The notes under the pieces: generated by a model
What the model was told of the DNA's origin: nothing
What the model saw: the letters and a program-made list of their open reading frames with translations, nothing else
Database searches by the model: none
Assembly (NCBI GenBank): GCA_027036915.1
Contig: JALWCD010000109.1
Coordinates: 1-10,119 of the forward strand
DNA from: Thermodesulfatator sp.
GTDB taxonomy: Bacteria; Desulfobacterota; Thermodesulfobacteria; Thermodesulfobacteriales; Thermodesulfobacteriaceae
Length of the DNA stretch: 10,119 nucleotides
Reading direction: 5' to 3'
In this document: one piece after another, positions 5,078 through 10,055 of the stretch
How the letters are laid out: each line of letters begins with the position of its first letter
How positions within the stretch are numbered: position 1 is the first letter of the stretch
Program-made: the position numbers and the translations under genes

Positions 5078-5308
5078 ATGAAGATCCTCGTGGAGCCGGT
5101 GGACGGTGCGAAGCCACGCGACTACGACGCCGACGCGATGAAGCTCGTAATGGTACTGCTATCCCAATGCGAGAGCGTGAACGTCATGAAGATGAGCGAG
5201 GGAGATATGCCCCAGCTCCTCATCGAGACGTGCGACATTGACCCACTCTTTATCATCGACTGGCTATATTACAACACACGTGCAATACGCGTAGAGGTGT
5301 ACGGGTAA
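5078..5308 (+). CDS. Hypothetical acidic protein, 76 aa
   Basis: Unrecognised. M-K-I-L-V-E-P-V-D-G-A-K-P-R-D-Y-D-A-D-A-M-K-L-V-M-V-L-L reads as a strand then a helix; L-L-I-E-T-C-D-I-D-P-L-F-I-I-D-W-L-Y-Y is hydrophobic-acidic, and the end I-R-V-E-V-Y-G is a strand. GAGGTGGT at 5066-5073, overlapping the TGA of the RHH gene, is a good ribosome site. Position directly behind a small RHH gene is the layout of an antitoxin-toxin pair, but no toxin fold or active site is visible, so this stays a hypothesis. Confidence 0.7.
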   Translation: MKILVEPVDGAKPRDYDADAMKLVMVLLSQCESVNVMKMSEGDMPQLLIETCDIDPLFIIDWLYYNTRAIRVEVYG

Positions 5309-5336
5309 CACGGGTGTTGCACCGCCCCTCCCCCGG

Positions 5337-5347
5337 TTTTATTTAAA
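5337..5347 (+). promoter_or_regulatory. TATA box for the gene at 5378
   Basis: TTTTATTTAAA, with its centre about 26 bases before a predicted start at 5368, giving a leader of about 10 nt before ATG 5378. It lies in a 69-nt gap after the 5078-5308 gene and marks a new transcription unit. Confidence 0.6.
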
Positions 5348-5377
5348 CCCTTCCCATACAACCCACGGTCGATAGGC

Positions 5378-5731
5378 ATGCACATCAACAATCGGATAGC
5401 CGAGAAGCTCCGCGAGGCGCGCAGGCTCATCCTCGAGCTAGCCACCGTCCTCCGCGAGATAGAGACATACGCGGTTGCAGAAATCGAAGCCGTGATACCA
5501 CGGTTTGTTGGAGGCGAGGAGGTGTACGGAGAGATCGCGTTCGCCGCCGCAGCCTACGACGTCGCCACCACCGCCATGATGACACTCCGCGACGTAGCGC
5601 CCCTACTGTCGATCAGCACCGTGGAGAGCCTCGCGAGGGACAGGCGCATCGTCGCCGACATCCTCAGGAATATGGCCGAGAAGAAGAGAAACGCGACAAT
5701 CATGCAGCTTGCAGAGGCGGTGGAGGGGTGA
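5378..5731 (+). CDS. Hypothetical all-helical protein, 117 aa
   Basis: Unrecognised. The protein is almost entirely helical: R-I-A-E-K-L-R-E-A-R-R-L-I-L-E-L-A-T-V-L-R-E-I-E (residues 6-29) looks like a coiled-coil helix, a short loop carries F-V-G-G-E-E-V-Y, then a hydrophobic helix I-A-F-A-A-A-A-Y-D-V-A-T-T-A-M-M-T-L and a final basic helix R-R-I-V-A-D-I-L-R-N-M-A-E-K-K-R. No HEPN (R-x4-6-H) or nuclease motif is present. The next gene follows after 3 nt, with its ribosome site inside this gene's end, so the two are co-translated. Confidence 0.75.
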   Translation: MHINNRIAEKLREARRLILELATVLREIETYAVAEIEAVIPRFVGGEEVYGEIAFAAAAYDVATTAMMTLRDVAPLLSISTVESLARDRRIVADILRNMAEKKRNATIMQLAEAVEG

Positions 5732-5734
5732 GCC

Positions 5735-6190
5735 ATGAACGTGCAGGAGTACTACTTCGATATCAACATGATGCCGAGCAAGGCGAACCCCTATCCACTC
5801 GACATCCTCGATATCGACCGCAATGTTGCAGAACGCATCCTGCGCGCACTGCGAGCAAGGAACATGCTCATCTTCGTCGAAGAGCCGCCGAGGCACCGCG
5901 ACGGATTCAAGCCGCGCTATGTATCAGGGAAGCTGCGGATATGGCGGCTCGGGAAGCGCCTCGTGGTGCAGGGGTGGGTCTACGGCGGGAACGTGTGGGA
6001 CGGCTACGTAGAGCTCCTCGCGATCCCGGAGGCGCCCGTCGCGATACTCAACAACATTGTCGATGGCAGATGGGCCATGGACGTGATACACGACGTTATT
6101 CTCCTGTCATTGACCAAGAATCCGTGCGAGAGTGCTGCATGGCGCCTCATCAGCCCGACAGACACCTACTGTCAACTTTTTGACAACTAG
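5735..6190 (+). CDS. Hypothetical alpha/beta protein, 151 aa
   Basis: Unrecognised. ATG 5735 is preceded by GGAGGGGTGAG, one of the best ribosome sites in the window. Layout: an N-terminal segment with D-I-L-D-I-D-R-N-V-A-E-R-I-L-R-A-L-R-A-R as a helix, then M-L-I-F-V-E-E-P-P-R, a beta-rich core (K-L-R-I-W-R-L-G-K-R-L-V-V-Q-G-W-V-Y-G-G-N-V-W-D-G-Y-V-E-L in consecutive short strands), and a C-terminal part with A-M-D-V-I-H-D-V-I-L-L and two Cys (N-P-C-E-S; T-Y-C-Q-L). The basic strand-rich core could bind nucleic acid. It forms an operon with the preceding gene, and the T-rich sequence at 6267-6287 probably ends it. Confidence 0.78.
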   Translation: MNVQEYYFDINMMPSKANPYPLDILDIDRNVAERILRALRARNMLIFVEEPPRHRDGFKPRYVSGKLRIWRLGKRLVVQGWVYGGNVWDGYVELLAIPEAPVAILNNIVDGRWAMDVIHDVILLSLTKNPCESAAWRLISPTDTYCQLFDN

Positions 6191-6266
6191 CACATCCCCT
6201 CATCTTCGTGGTGGACGATGTACGATCCCCTATAGTATGTTATATTGCTATATTCTCCCGTCCCAC

Positions 6267-6287
6267 TTTTTAAAACGGGTTTAAAAC
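6267..6287. terminator. AT-rich bidirectional terminator between convergent genes
   Basis: TTTTTAAAACGGGTTTAAAA separates the genes ending at 6190 (plus) and 6294 (minus). It holds a T5 run on plus and two T4 runs on minus, in two imperfect direct repeats (TTTAAAACGG / TTTAAAACCGG). The 104-nt gap 6191-6293 has no other clear feature apart from an AT-rich stretch near 6231-6254. Confidence 0.4.
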
Positions 6288-6293
6288 CGGTAT

Positions 6294-7091
6294 TCATTTT
6301 CCGTGAAAGACGTGCCTGGAGCGTCTCGCCGTGTTTTCTTTCCTGTTTCGAGTGTATATATTGATACTCGATGGGCGTGGATGACCGGTCTCCCGGGCCG
6401 CGGGGCTAGGTCCCCGGCCTCCGCCCCGCCCGTTCAGGCTCCCATCCTCGAAGAGGCTCCTGGTGTCGCCGGGCCTCTCGTCGATGACGACCTCCTCGCG
6501 GGGCTCGCAGCTCCTAGCGTACGACACCGGGTCCTTGCCGCGGAACCAGTCGAGCACCAGGTGATGCATCCGATCATCCGTTATAGCCGGGCACCGCCAC
6601 ACCCTCTCGACGCCATCGACCACGTTGATGACGACGAGGTATGCTAGGGGCGTGTGGTAGAGCCACGCGTAGATCTCCGCCTGGAGAGCCCAGCGGCTGT
6701 CATACCTCCTGATATCCTTCCTCGTGGTCTTGACCTCCACCGGGATCCCGCTGAGACCGTCGCTGAACAGCGCGTCGGCCTCTCCGCACACCACTACAGC
6801 CGCGTCATGCGCGCCGTGGATCAGGGCCTCGAGCCTCGAGCCCCTCACCGCCTCGTAGATCTCGGCCGTCTCATCCTCGTAGAACCTGAGAACACGGCAC
6901 ATCCTAGGAGCCTCCTCGAGCACCACGCGGACGCCGAGATGGATGAGCTCCCCGAGCGCCATCATGCCGTTGTACGCCGGGCGCCTGAACGCCATGTCGC
7001 GCGGATACACCAGCTGGTGCACGTAGAGCACGTCGCCGTTCCTCCACGAGTACCTCCAGCCCGCCAACACCCTAACACGATCCAGGATCAC
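6294..7091 (-). CDS. Cas4/RecB-like PD-(D/E)XK nuclease, 265 aa
   Basis: Probable DNA exonuclease or endonuclease of the RecB/Cas4 superfamily. Motifs in order: G-E-L-I-H with His51, G-E-A-D-A-L with Asp106, P-V-E-V-K-T-T-R with Glu119 and Lys121, and L-Q-A-E-I-Y-A-W-L with Gln137 and Tyr141. This is the full H...D...ExK...QxxxY set that coordinates the metal and catalyses cleavage. Cysteines are C65, C102, C167 and C195; the C-terminal cysteine trio of canonical Cas4 iron-sulfur clusters is not evident, so it is Cas4-like rather than Cas4. Residues from about 197 to the end are Gly/Arg/Pro/Ser-rich and probably disordered. GTG 7091 has GGTGGA a few nt upstream and a TATA at 7129-7137. No cas genes adjoin it; stand-alone nucleases of this kind are common in archaeal viruses and plasmids, with roles in recombination or DNA processing. 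Confidence 0.82.
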   Translation of the reverse strand: MILDRVRVLAGWRYSWRNGDVLYVHQLVYPRDMAFRRPAYNGMMALGELIHLGVRVVLEEAPRMCRVLRFYEDETAEIYEAVRGSRLEALIHGAHDAAVVVCGEADALFSDGLSGIPVEVKTTRKDIRRYDSRWALQAEIYAWLYHTPLAYLVVINVVDGVERVWRCPAITDDRMHHLVLDWFRGKDPVSYARSCEPREEVVIDERPGDTRSLFEDGSLNGRGGGRGPSPAARETGHPRPSSINIYTRNRKENTARRSRHVFHGK

Positions 7092-7128
7092 GGTTCCACC
7101 GGGAGCATCTCCAGGGTAACACCACGAT

Positions 7129-7137
7129 ATGATATTT
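7129..7137 (-). promoter_or_regulatory. TATA box for the nuclease gene
   Basis: AAATATCAT on the minus strand, preceded by GTG as in the 2064-2071 promoter. Predicted start of transcription near 7107, leader about 15 nt containing GGTGGA. Confidence 0.45.
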
Positions 7138-7173
7138 CACGGGCGAGGATGACAGGAGCGCAGAGCAAGACAG

Positions 7174-7317
7174 ATATAGGGGCAGTTACATGGCTCGCGC
7201 ACACCCGAAACAGAAACCGAGTTTCTTTTCGCGAAGAGTATAAATAGGGGTAGTTCCCAAGGCCACAATCGAATCGACGTGATACCGAAAGAGTCCCACC
7301 AGACCATGACCATGAGA
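7174..7317 (+). repeat. Imperfect 143-bp duplication, copy 1
   Basis: Begins ATATAGGGGCAGTTA (7174-7188), continues with a TATA-like GAGTATAAATAGGGG (7236-7250), then TTCCCAAGGCCA (7254-7265), and ends CCATGACCATGAG (7304-7316). The same blocks in the same order lie 244-246 bases downstream in copy 2. GTATAAATA is the strongest TATA box in the region and predicts transcription near 7270, but no convincing gene follows, so a small RNA or leader is possible. Confidence 0.6.
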
Positions 7318-7418
7318 CACCTAGATACGCTCGAGACGCTCCCGCACCGGGAGAGCCTCAACCCGCCCCATAGACGAGACGCGGCTACCCGTGGACACCC
7401 CCAGCATCCAAAAGCCTA

Positions 7419-7561
7419 ATATAGGGGCAGTTAGATGAAAGGCGCCCACCCAGCGTAAAAACGAAAGGAGCACCGCATGAAGAGATATAAGGAGGCTGAT
7501 TCCAAGGCCATCATCAAAACAACATAGAGGCGAAAATAGTGGACCGGCCTGTAACCATCAG
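7419..7561 (+). repeat. Imperfect 143-bp duplication, copy 2
   Basis: Begins with the identical ATATAGGGGCAGTTA (7419-7433), has GAAGAGATATAAGGAGG (7479-7495), TTCCAAGGCCA (7500-7510), and ends CCTGTAACCATCAG (7548-7561). Spacing between blocks is the same as in copy 1 to within two bases, while the sequence between blocks has diverged. It is followed directly by a GC-rich hairpin that copy 1 lacks. Confidence 0.6.
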
Positions 7562-7566
7562 GCCGG
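7544..7566. repeat. GC-rich hairpin
   Basis: A perfect 8-bp stem, CCGGCCTG and CAGGCCGG, around a 7-nt loop (TAACCAT). No T-tract follows on plus, so it is not a standard terminator. It sits at the end of the second 143-bp copy. Confidence 0.55.
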
Positions 7567-7664
7567 GAGAGGCACAAGACGCGCCCGCGGCCTATGATCG
7601 CTCAAACTTCTCAGGGACAGCCGCCATAGACAGGCCATAGCGCTCATCGACAGCGTCAATGCGG

Positions 7665-7780
7665 ATATGTCTCTCTCTCTGAAAAGGAGATAGGATTCTA
7701 GAATATAGCAAGAATTAGAGTTGGAGAATCCTCCCCTACCCCACCTCCTCCCTATTATTATAATCAGAGAGAGAGAATAT
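7665..7780. repeat. Long inverted repeat with CT/GA arms
   Basis: Outer arms are ATAT followed by TCTCTCTCTCTGA (to 7682) and TCAGAGAGAGAG followed by AATAT (7764-7780), with one extra base in the left arm. Inside, AGGATTCT (about 7691-7698) pairs with AGAATCCT (about 7725-7732). The whole 116 bases could fold as a long imperfect stem with a nested stem. No gene lies within it; it may be a miniature element, a structured RNA, or a DNA structure site. Confidence 0.55.
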
Positions 7781-7932
7781 GGGCCCAATGACAACGGCCA
7801 TAGAGCAGCCATTCTCTATCCATAGACTTCATTGACGTTTTCGGTCGGGGGGTGCGGGGGAGCCAGCGCACCTTGCAATTCTATTTGGATCTGATACCGG
7901 GTCAAACAGAATCCTATTTGCCGTGCAACGCC

Positions 7933-7964
7933 GTTCTTTAACACGTGTTAAAAACAAGGCAAAA
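7933..7964. repeat. Palindrome element, copy 3
   Basis: GTTCTTTAACACGTGTTAAA (7933-7952), with the perfect 16-bp palindrome at 7937-7952, followed by AACAAGGCAAAA. It matches copy 1 (2575-2607) closely and copy 2 in layout, but has no T/A-tract of length and no gene ends beside it. The core change from GCGC to ACGT on both sides keeps the symmetry, implying selection on the palindrome itself. Confidence 0.65.
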
Positions 7965-8131
7965 CTACCGATGCATTTAGAGAGCAAGTCGGCAACATGA
8001 CGCGCAATAAGTACATTCATTCGCAGCGAAGAAACAGAACTGTGTGTCAGGGCACGAAGGATTGATTGTTTTTATGTGCACCGCGATATCTTGGCAACTG
8101 ATTGGTAACCCTCTCCAAACCTCCCGATTGC

Positions 8132-8156
8132 AACGGGGGGTACGGTACCCCCCGTT
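8132..8156. repeat. 25-bp palindrome with GGTACCC repeats
   Basis: Two perfect 12-base arms (AACGGGGGGTAC at 8132-8143 and its complement at 8145-8156) flank a single G. ACGGTACCC occurs both in the palindrome (8142-8150) and 29 bases later (8171-8179), and GGTAACC occurs at 8104-8110. This looks like a set of binding sites for a dimeric protein, as at origins or operators. Confidence 0.7.
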
Positions 8157-8180
8157 CCCGGAGAAGATGGACGGTACCCT

Positions 8181-8212
8181 CCCAGCGTCTCCATCGCTGG
8201 CCGCGGCTTATA
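8181..8212 (+). repeat. Direct repeat, copy 1
   Basis: Reads CCCAGCGTCTCCA, then GCTGGCCGCGGCTTATA. Most of the 32 positions match the copy at 8290-8322, with substitutions and a one-base gap. Confidence 0.6.
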
Positions 8213-8289
8213 GCCTCTACTGCCACGATTGTGGAGATGCCCTTCATGTAGCATATTGGTAATACAGTTTGCGTAGGAGTCGAGAATAG

Positions 8290-8322
8290 CCCAACGTCTC
8301 CACGTGCTGTCCGCGTCTTCTA
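8290..8322 (+). repeat. Direct repeat, copy 2
   Basis: Reads CCCAACGTCTCCA, then GCTGTCCGCGTCTTCTA, 109 bases after copy 1. It lies just upstream of the TATA-like GGTATTTACGG (8327-8337) that probably serves the operon at 8381, so the repeat may be a regulatory site for it. Confidence 0.6.
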
Positions 8323-8380
8323 CGGGCGGTATTTACGGGGCGTCATTCACAAACCGGGAATACGCGGATAGCAAGCAACG

Positions 8381-8695
8381 GTGACCCGTGTGGGGGCTCA
8401 GCTCGAGAAATGCGAGCCGCTCCGCGTGGAGTTCAGGAATCATCCCAGCCGCCGGGCGCTCATCTCGATGATTCGTAAAATGGCGGGGATTAGGAGACCG
8501 CGCTACTATTACCATCGCGATGGCGAGGGCCGCGTCTACGTCTATATCGTTGATCTCGAAAACCCGAGGCGCCGGGTGAGGCTCGCGATACGCCCGGTGA
8601 GGCACGTGCACGAGGACAACTACCTGATCGACCACTACTGGTCCCTGATCTACGCCTACATCTGTATCCGCGAGGATGACGAGGTCGCGGGGTGA
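8381..8695 (+). CDS. Hypothetical basic protein, paralogue of the protein at 2613-2918
   Basis: 104 residues from GTG 8381. The core H-P-S-R-R-A-L-I-S-M-I-R-K-M-A-G-I-R-R-P aligns with H-P-R-F-F-S-D-R-R...S-A-L-R-K-L-A-G-I-V-R-P of the other copy. It is followed by the beta-rich basic part (R-V-Y-V-Y-I-V-D-L; R-R-R-V-R-L-A-I-R-P) and a terminal hydrophobic strand (S-L-I-Y-A-Y-I-C-I). High Arg and Tyr content suits nucleic-acid contact, but the family is unknown. It is the first gene of a three-gene operon: the next gene begins 6 nt after its stop, with its ribosome site (GGTGAGGG) overlapping this stop codon. A TATA-like TATTTA at 8329-8334 suggests a leader of about 23 nt. Confidence 0.75.
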   Translation: MTRVGAQLEKCEPLRVEFRNHPSRRALISMIRKMAGIRRPRYYYHRDGEGRVYVYIVDLENPRRRVRLAIRPVRHVHEDNYLIDHYWSLIYAYICIREDDEVAG

Positions 8696-8701
8696 GGGGG
8701 C

Positions 8702-8977
8702 GTGACCTGCGGGAAGGGCTACGAGAAGATCTGCATGGCGCACGACATCTGCAGGCTCGGCAGGAGCGTCGAGGAGGCTGGCGCGGGCGTCGCGAGGAAG
8801 ACGAAGAACGAGATAATCATGGAGTGGCTCAACATGGGCCTGATAAAACGCGACGGCGACCGCTACGGCACCAGCGAGCTCTGCAAGAGGTACGAGGAGT
8901 ACGTCGAGTGCGTCAGGAAGGGCGGGAGGCCGATCTGGTCCTGTTTCAAATCCACGCTCGGACGGGGGCGAGAATGA
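8702..8977 (+). CDS. Cys-rich protein with winged-helix-like segment, 91 aa
   Basis: GTG 8702 with GGTGAGGG just upstream. The stretch K-N-E-I-I-M-E-W-L-N-M-G-L-I-K-R-D-G-D-R-Y-G-T-S-E-L (residues 36-60) resembles helix plus wing of winged-helix DNA-binding domains (E-W-L...G-L-I-x-R-D-G-D-R-Y). Six cysteines (C3, C11, C17, C61, C70, C81) in 91 residues are notable and could form disulfides, as is common in intracellular proteins of some Crenarchaea. Tail P-I-W-S-C-F-K-S-T-L-G-R-G-R. Its TGA overlaps the ATG of the next gene (ATGA), implying coupling. The winged-helix reading is tentative. Confidence 0.7.
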   Translation: MTCGKGYEKICMAHDICRLGRSVEEAGAGVARKTKNEIIMEWLNMGLIKRDGDRYGTSELCKRYEEYVECVRKGGRPIWSCFKSTLGRGRE

Positions 8978-9204
8978 TGGAGATCAGGAGGATCGTGGCT
9001 GTCGGCGAGAACCTCAGGATATGGTACGACCCAAATTATAACATTATAACAGTAGAGATAGTCGACGGCACCAGGAGACTCACGGCATGGCTCGACCCCG
9101 AGGATCTCGCGGTGGCGCTTAGAGAGCTCGGAGTCACCATCTGCACGGATAAAAACAATACAGTTTCCAAGCAGGCCAAAAGCGATAAAAACCACTGTGA
9201 CTAG
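8974..9204 (+). CDS. Hypothetical small protein, 76 aa
   Basis: Starts at ATG 8974, overlapping the previous stop by ATGA, with GGGGGCGAG upstream. A longer open frame runs upstream to 8692 but duplicates the coding region of the neighbour in another frame and is a shadow. The protein has strands I-R-R-I-V-A-V-G and L-R-I-W-Y-D-P-N-Y-N-I-I-T-V-E-I-V-D-G, then T-A-W-L-D-P-E-D-L-A-V-A-L-R-E-L-G as a helix, and a Lys/Asn-rich tail (D-K-N-N-T-V-S-K-Q-A-K-S-D-K) that is AT-richer than the rest. The fold resembles small beta-beta-alpha domains, but no family is recognised. The promoter of csx3 lies inside its 3' end. Confidence 0.72.
   Translation: MMEIRRIVAVGENLRIWYDPNYNIITVEIVDGTRRLTAWLDPEDLAVALRELGVTICTDKNNTVSKQAKSDKNHCD
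9184..9191 (+). promoter_or_regulatory. TATA box for csx3
   Basis: GATAAAAA inside the 3' end of the preceding gene predicts transcription near 9213 and a leader of about 22 nt carrying GGTGGGAGG before ATG 9235. Csx3 may therefore be expressed apart from the upstream operon. Confidence 0.5.
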
Positions 9205-9234
9205 CATAGAACACGACCCAGGCGGGGTGGGAGG

Positions 9235-9660
9235 ATGAGCGAGATTGCACGGATGGGAAGAATTAGCGTTGATACGGATATAGCCAAGCTCTCATATCGC
9301 GTAATTGAAGTCAATGGAAAACCGGTAGCGATAGTCGAGTTTGAACTAAAGAAGCCGATAAGCCCTGAAGAAGCAGCTGATATTGCAAAGTTGTTACGCG
9401 CATTTGTCGCGGAATTCGTCAGGCCAAATGTTCCCGAGAATACAGATCTATACGCGATTTCCGGCAGGGGGCCAATATGGTTATACGGACTTATATTACA
9501 CCATCTGATGCATAATGTGCCGGTACTCGGTGTATTCGATCCCAAGATAGGCAAAAATGGCGGGATCGTGATAGTTGCGGTACACAGTTATGGTGCGGCA
9601 TACAACGAGGGTCAGGTTGTCGAACTGCCAGCGCGTGAGGCTGCGAAGTTGAGCCAGTAG
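9235..9660 (+). CDS. csx3: Csx3 (Crn3-type cyclic oligoadenylate ring nuclease), 141 aa
   Basis: Csx3 proteins degrade cyclic tetra-adenylate (cA4), the second messenger made by type III CRISPR complexes, and so turn off ancillary effectors such as Csm6/Csx1. Recognised by E-V-N-G-K-P-V-A-I-V-E-F-E-L (about 25-38), I-S-P-E-E-A-A-D-I-A helix, I-S-G-R-G-P-I-W-L-Y (75-84), L-H-H-L-M-H (His89, 90, 93), V-F-D-P-K-I-G (100-106), V-A-V-H-S-Y (His117) and the final N-E-G-Q-V-V-E-L. The length is a little above the usual 100-120 residues, with an N-terminal extension. The fused kinase/AAA domain of some relatives is absent. Codon use is AT-richer than in most neighbours (many ATA, GAA, AAA, TTA), suggesting a different origin. 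No cas or csm/cmr genes are in the window; it may be host-derived cargo or an anti-CRISPR. Confidence 0.88.
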   Translation: MSEIARMGRISVDTDIAKLSYRVIEVNGKPVAIVEFELKKPISPEEAADIAKLLRAFVAEFVRPNVPENTDLYAISGRGPIWLYGLILHHLMHNVPVLGVFDPKIGKNGGIVIVAVHSYGAAYNEGQVVELPAREAAKLSQ

Positions 9661-10002
9661 CCTTTTCTCCTTTCCCTCCCCTCATTTTTCCGACCGTGAT
9701 GATCTCGGGCGCTATCTGACTTCTTTGTGATGAGGATGGAACCCGCTGATCCCTGATCCCCTTCCATTCTGTTTTCTCCCTCCTCGACTCCTCCTTTCTC
9801 TCTGTTTCGCCCCGTTCTTTCATTTTCATTTCGGCTCGTTTGCTTCGGCCCGGGGGCCTTTTTATTTCATTTTGTCCATCCCTTTCTTTCCGTTTCGACC
9901 CGGGACGATGGATCCATTGTATAATATCATATGATACTATACCCCGCTAGATCTACACATTAACGCCGTTAACTAGACACCCTCCAAGCGAAAACCGAGC
10001 AG
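9661..10002. other. Pyrimidine-rich intergenic region
   Basis: About 340 bases without a gene. From 9661 to about 9905 the plus strand is strongly C/T-rich (runs such as CTTTTCTCCTTTCCCTCC and CTCCTTTCTCTCTGTTTC) with several T-tracts, enough for repeated terminators after csx3. At 9925-9936 there is a 12-bp AT palindrome, TATCATATGATA, and at 9960-9972 TTAACGCCGTTAA, a near-palindrome akin to the window's 16-bp palindromes. Confidence 0.6.
9847..9863 (+). terminator. Hairpin plus T-tract terminator
   Basis: GGCC-C-GGGG-GGCC-type stem (9847-9858) followed by TTTTT. Resembles a bacterial-style intrinsic terminator and lies downstream of csx3 among other T-rich tracts. Confidence 0.4.
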
Positions 10003-10009
10003 TTTATTA
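10003..10009 (+). promoter_or_regulatory. TATA box for the last gene
   Basis: TTTATTA followed by GCGG, as at 3756-3762. Predicts transcription at 10032 and a leader of 24 nt before ATG 10056, parallel to the csx3 leader. Confidence 0.55.
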
Positions 10010-10055
10010 GCGGCGGCTGGGGAGATAGGACATGGCTCCAGGCGGGGTGAGAGAG

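Larger units (their letters stand above)
7092..8380. other. 1.29-kb repeat-rich region without a credible gene (candidate control or origin region)
   Basis: All open frames here are short, of unbiased composition, and cross inverted repeats, so I call no gene. The region separates the leftward nuclease gene from the rightward operon at 8381. It holds a 143-bp imperfect duplication with TATA boxes, a GC-rich hairpin, a CT/GA long inverted repeat, the third copy of the 16-bp palindrome, a 25-bp palindrome with GGTACCC repeats, and a 32-bp direct repeat. Each is listed separately. Such density is what one expects of a replication origin or regulatory hub of an extrachromosomal element; no initiator gene is visible to confirm it. 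Confidence 0.5.

Noticed and set aside
5728..6183. 151-residue open frame overlapping the gene at 5735
   Set aside because: His/Arg-rich out-of-frame translation; the gene at 5735 has the ribosome site and a normal composition.
7306..7419. 37-codon open frame (M-T-M-R-H-L-D...) after the strong TATA box
   Set aside because: Pro/His/Arg-rich, no ribosome site, and its equivalent is absent from the second 143-bp copy.
7434..7498. C/D-box sRNA in the second 143-bp copy (GATGA and CTGA)
   Set aside because: Internal D'/C' boxes are incomplete and the first copy does not conserve the boxes.
7558..7812. 84-residue minus-strand open frame
   Set aside because: Runs through both arms of the long inverted repeat, low-complexity Ser/Leu composition, no promoter or ribosome site.
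8044..8262. 72-residue plus-strand open frame with C-H-D-C
   Set aside because: Crosses the 25-bp palindrome, no ribosome site or TATA, and composition is not gene-like.
7092..8380. CRISPR array
   Set aside because: Repeats here are two-copy, of unequal length and without regular spacers.
8692..8973. Upstream extension of the 76-residue gene at 8974
   Set aside because: Arg/Glu-repetitive translation of the gene at 8702 in another frame; ATG 8974 has an ATGA overlap and ribosome site.
9491..9829. 112-residue minus-strand open frame after csx3
   Set aside because: Lys/Arg/Glu-rich translation of the pyrimidine-rich stretch, overlapping csx3; a compositional artefact.
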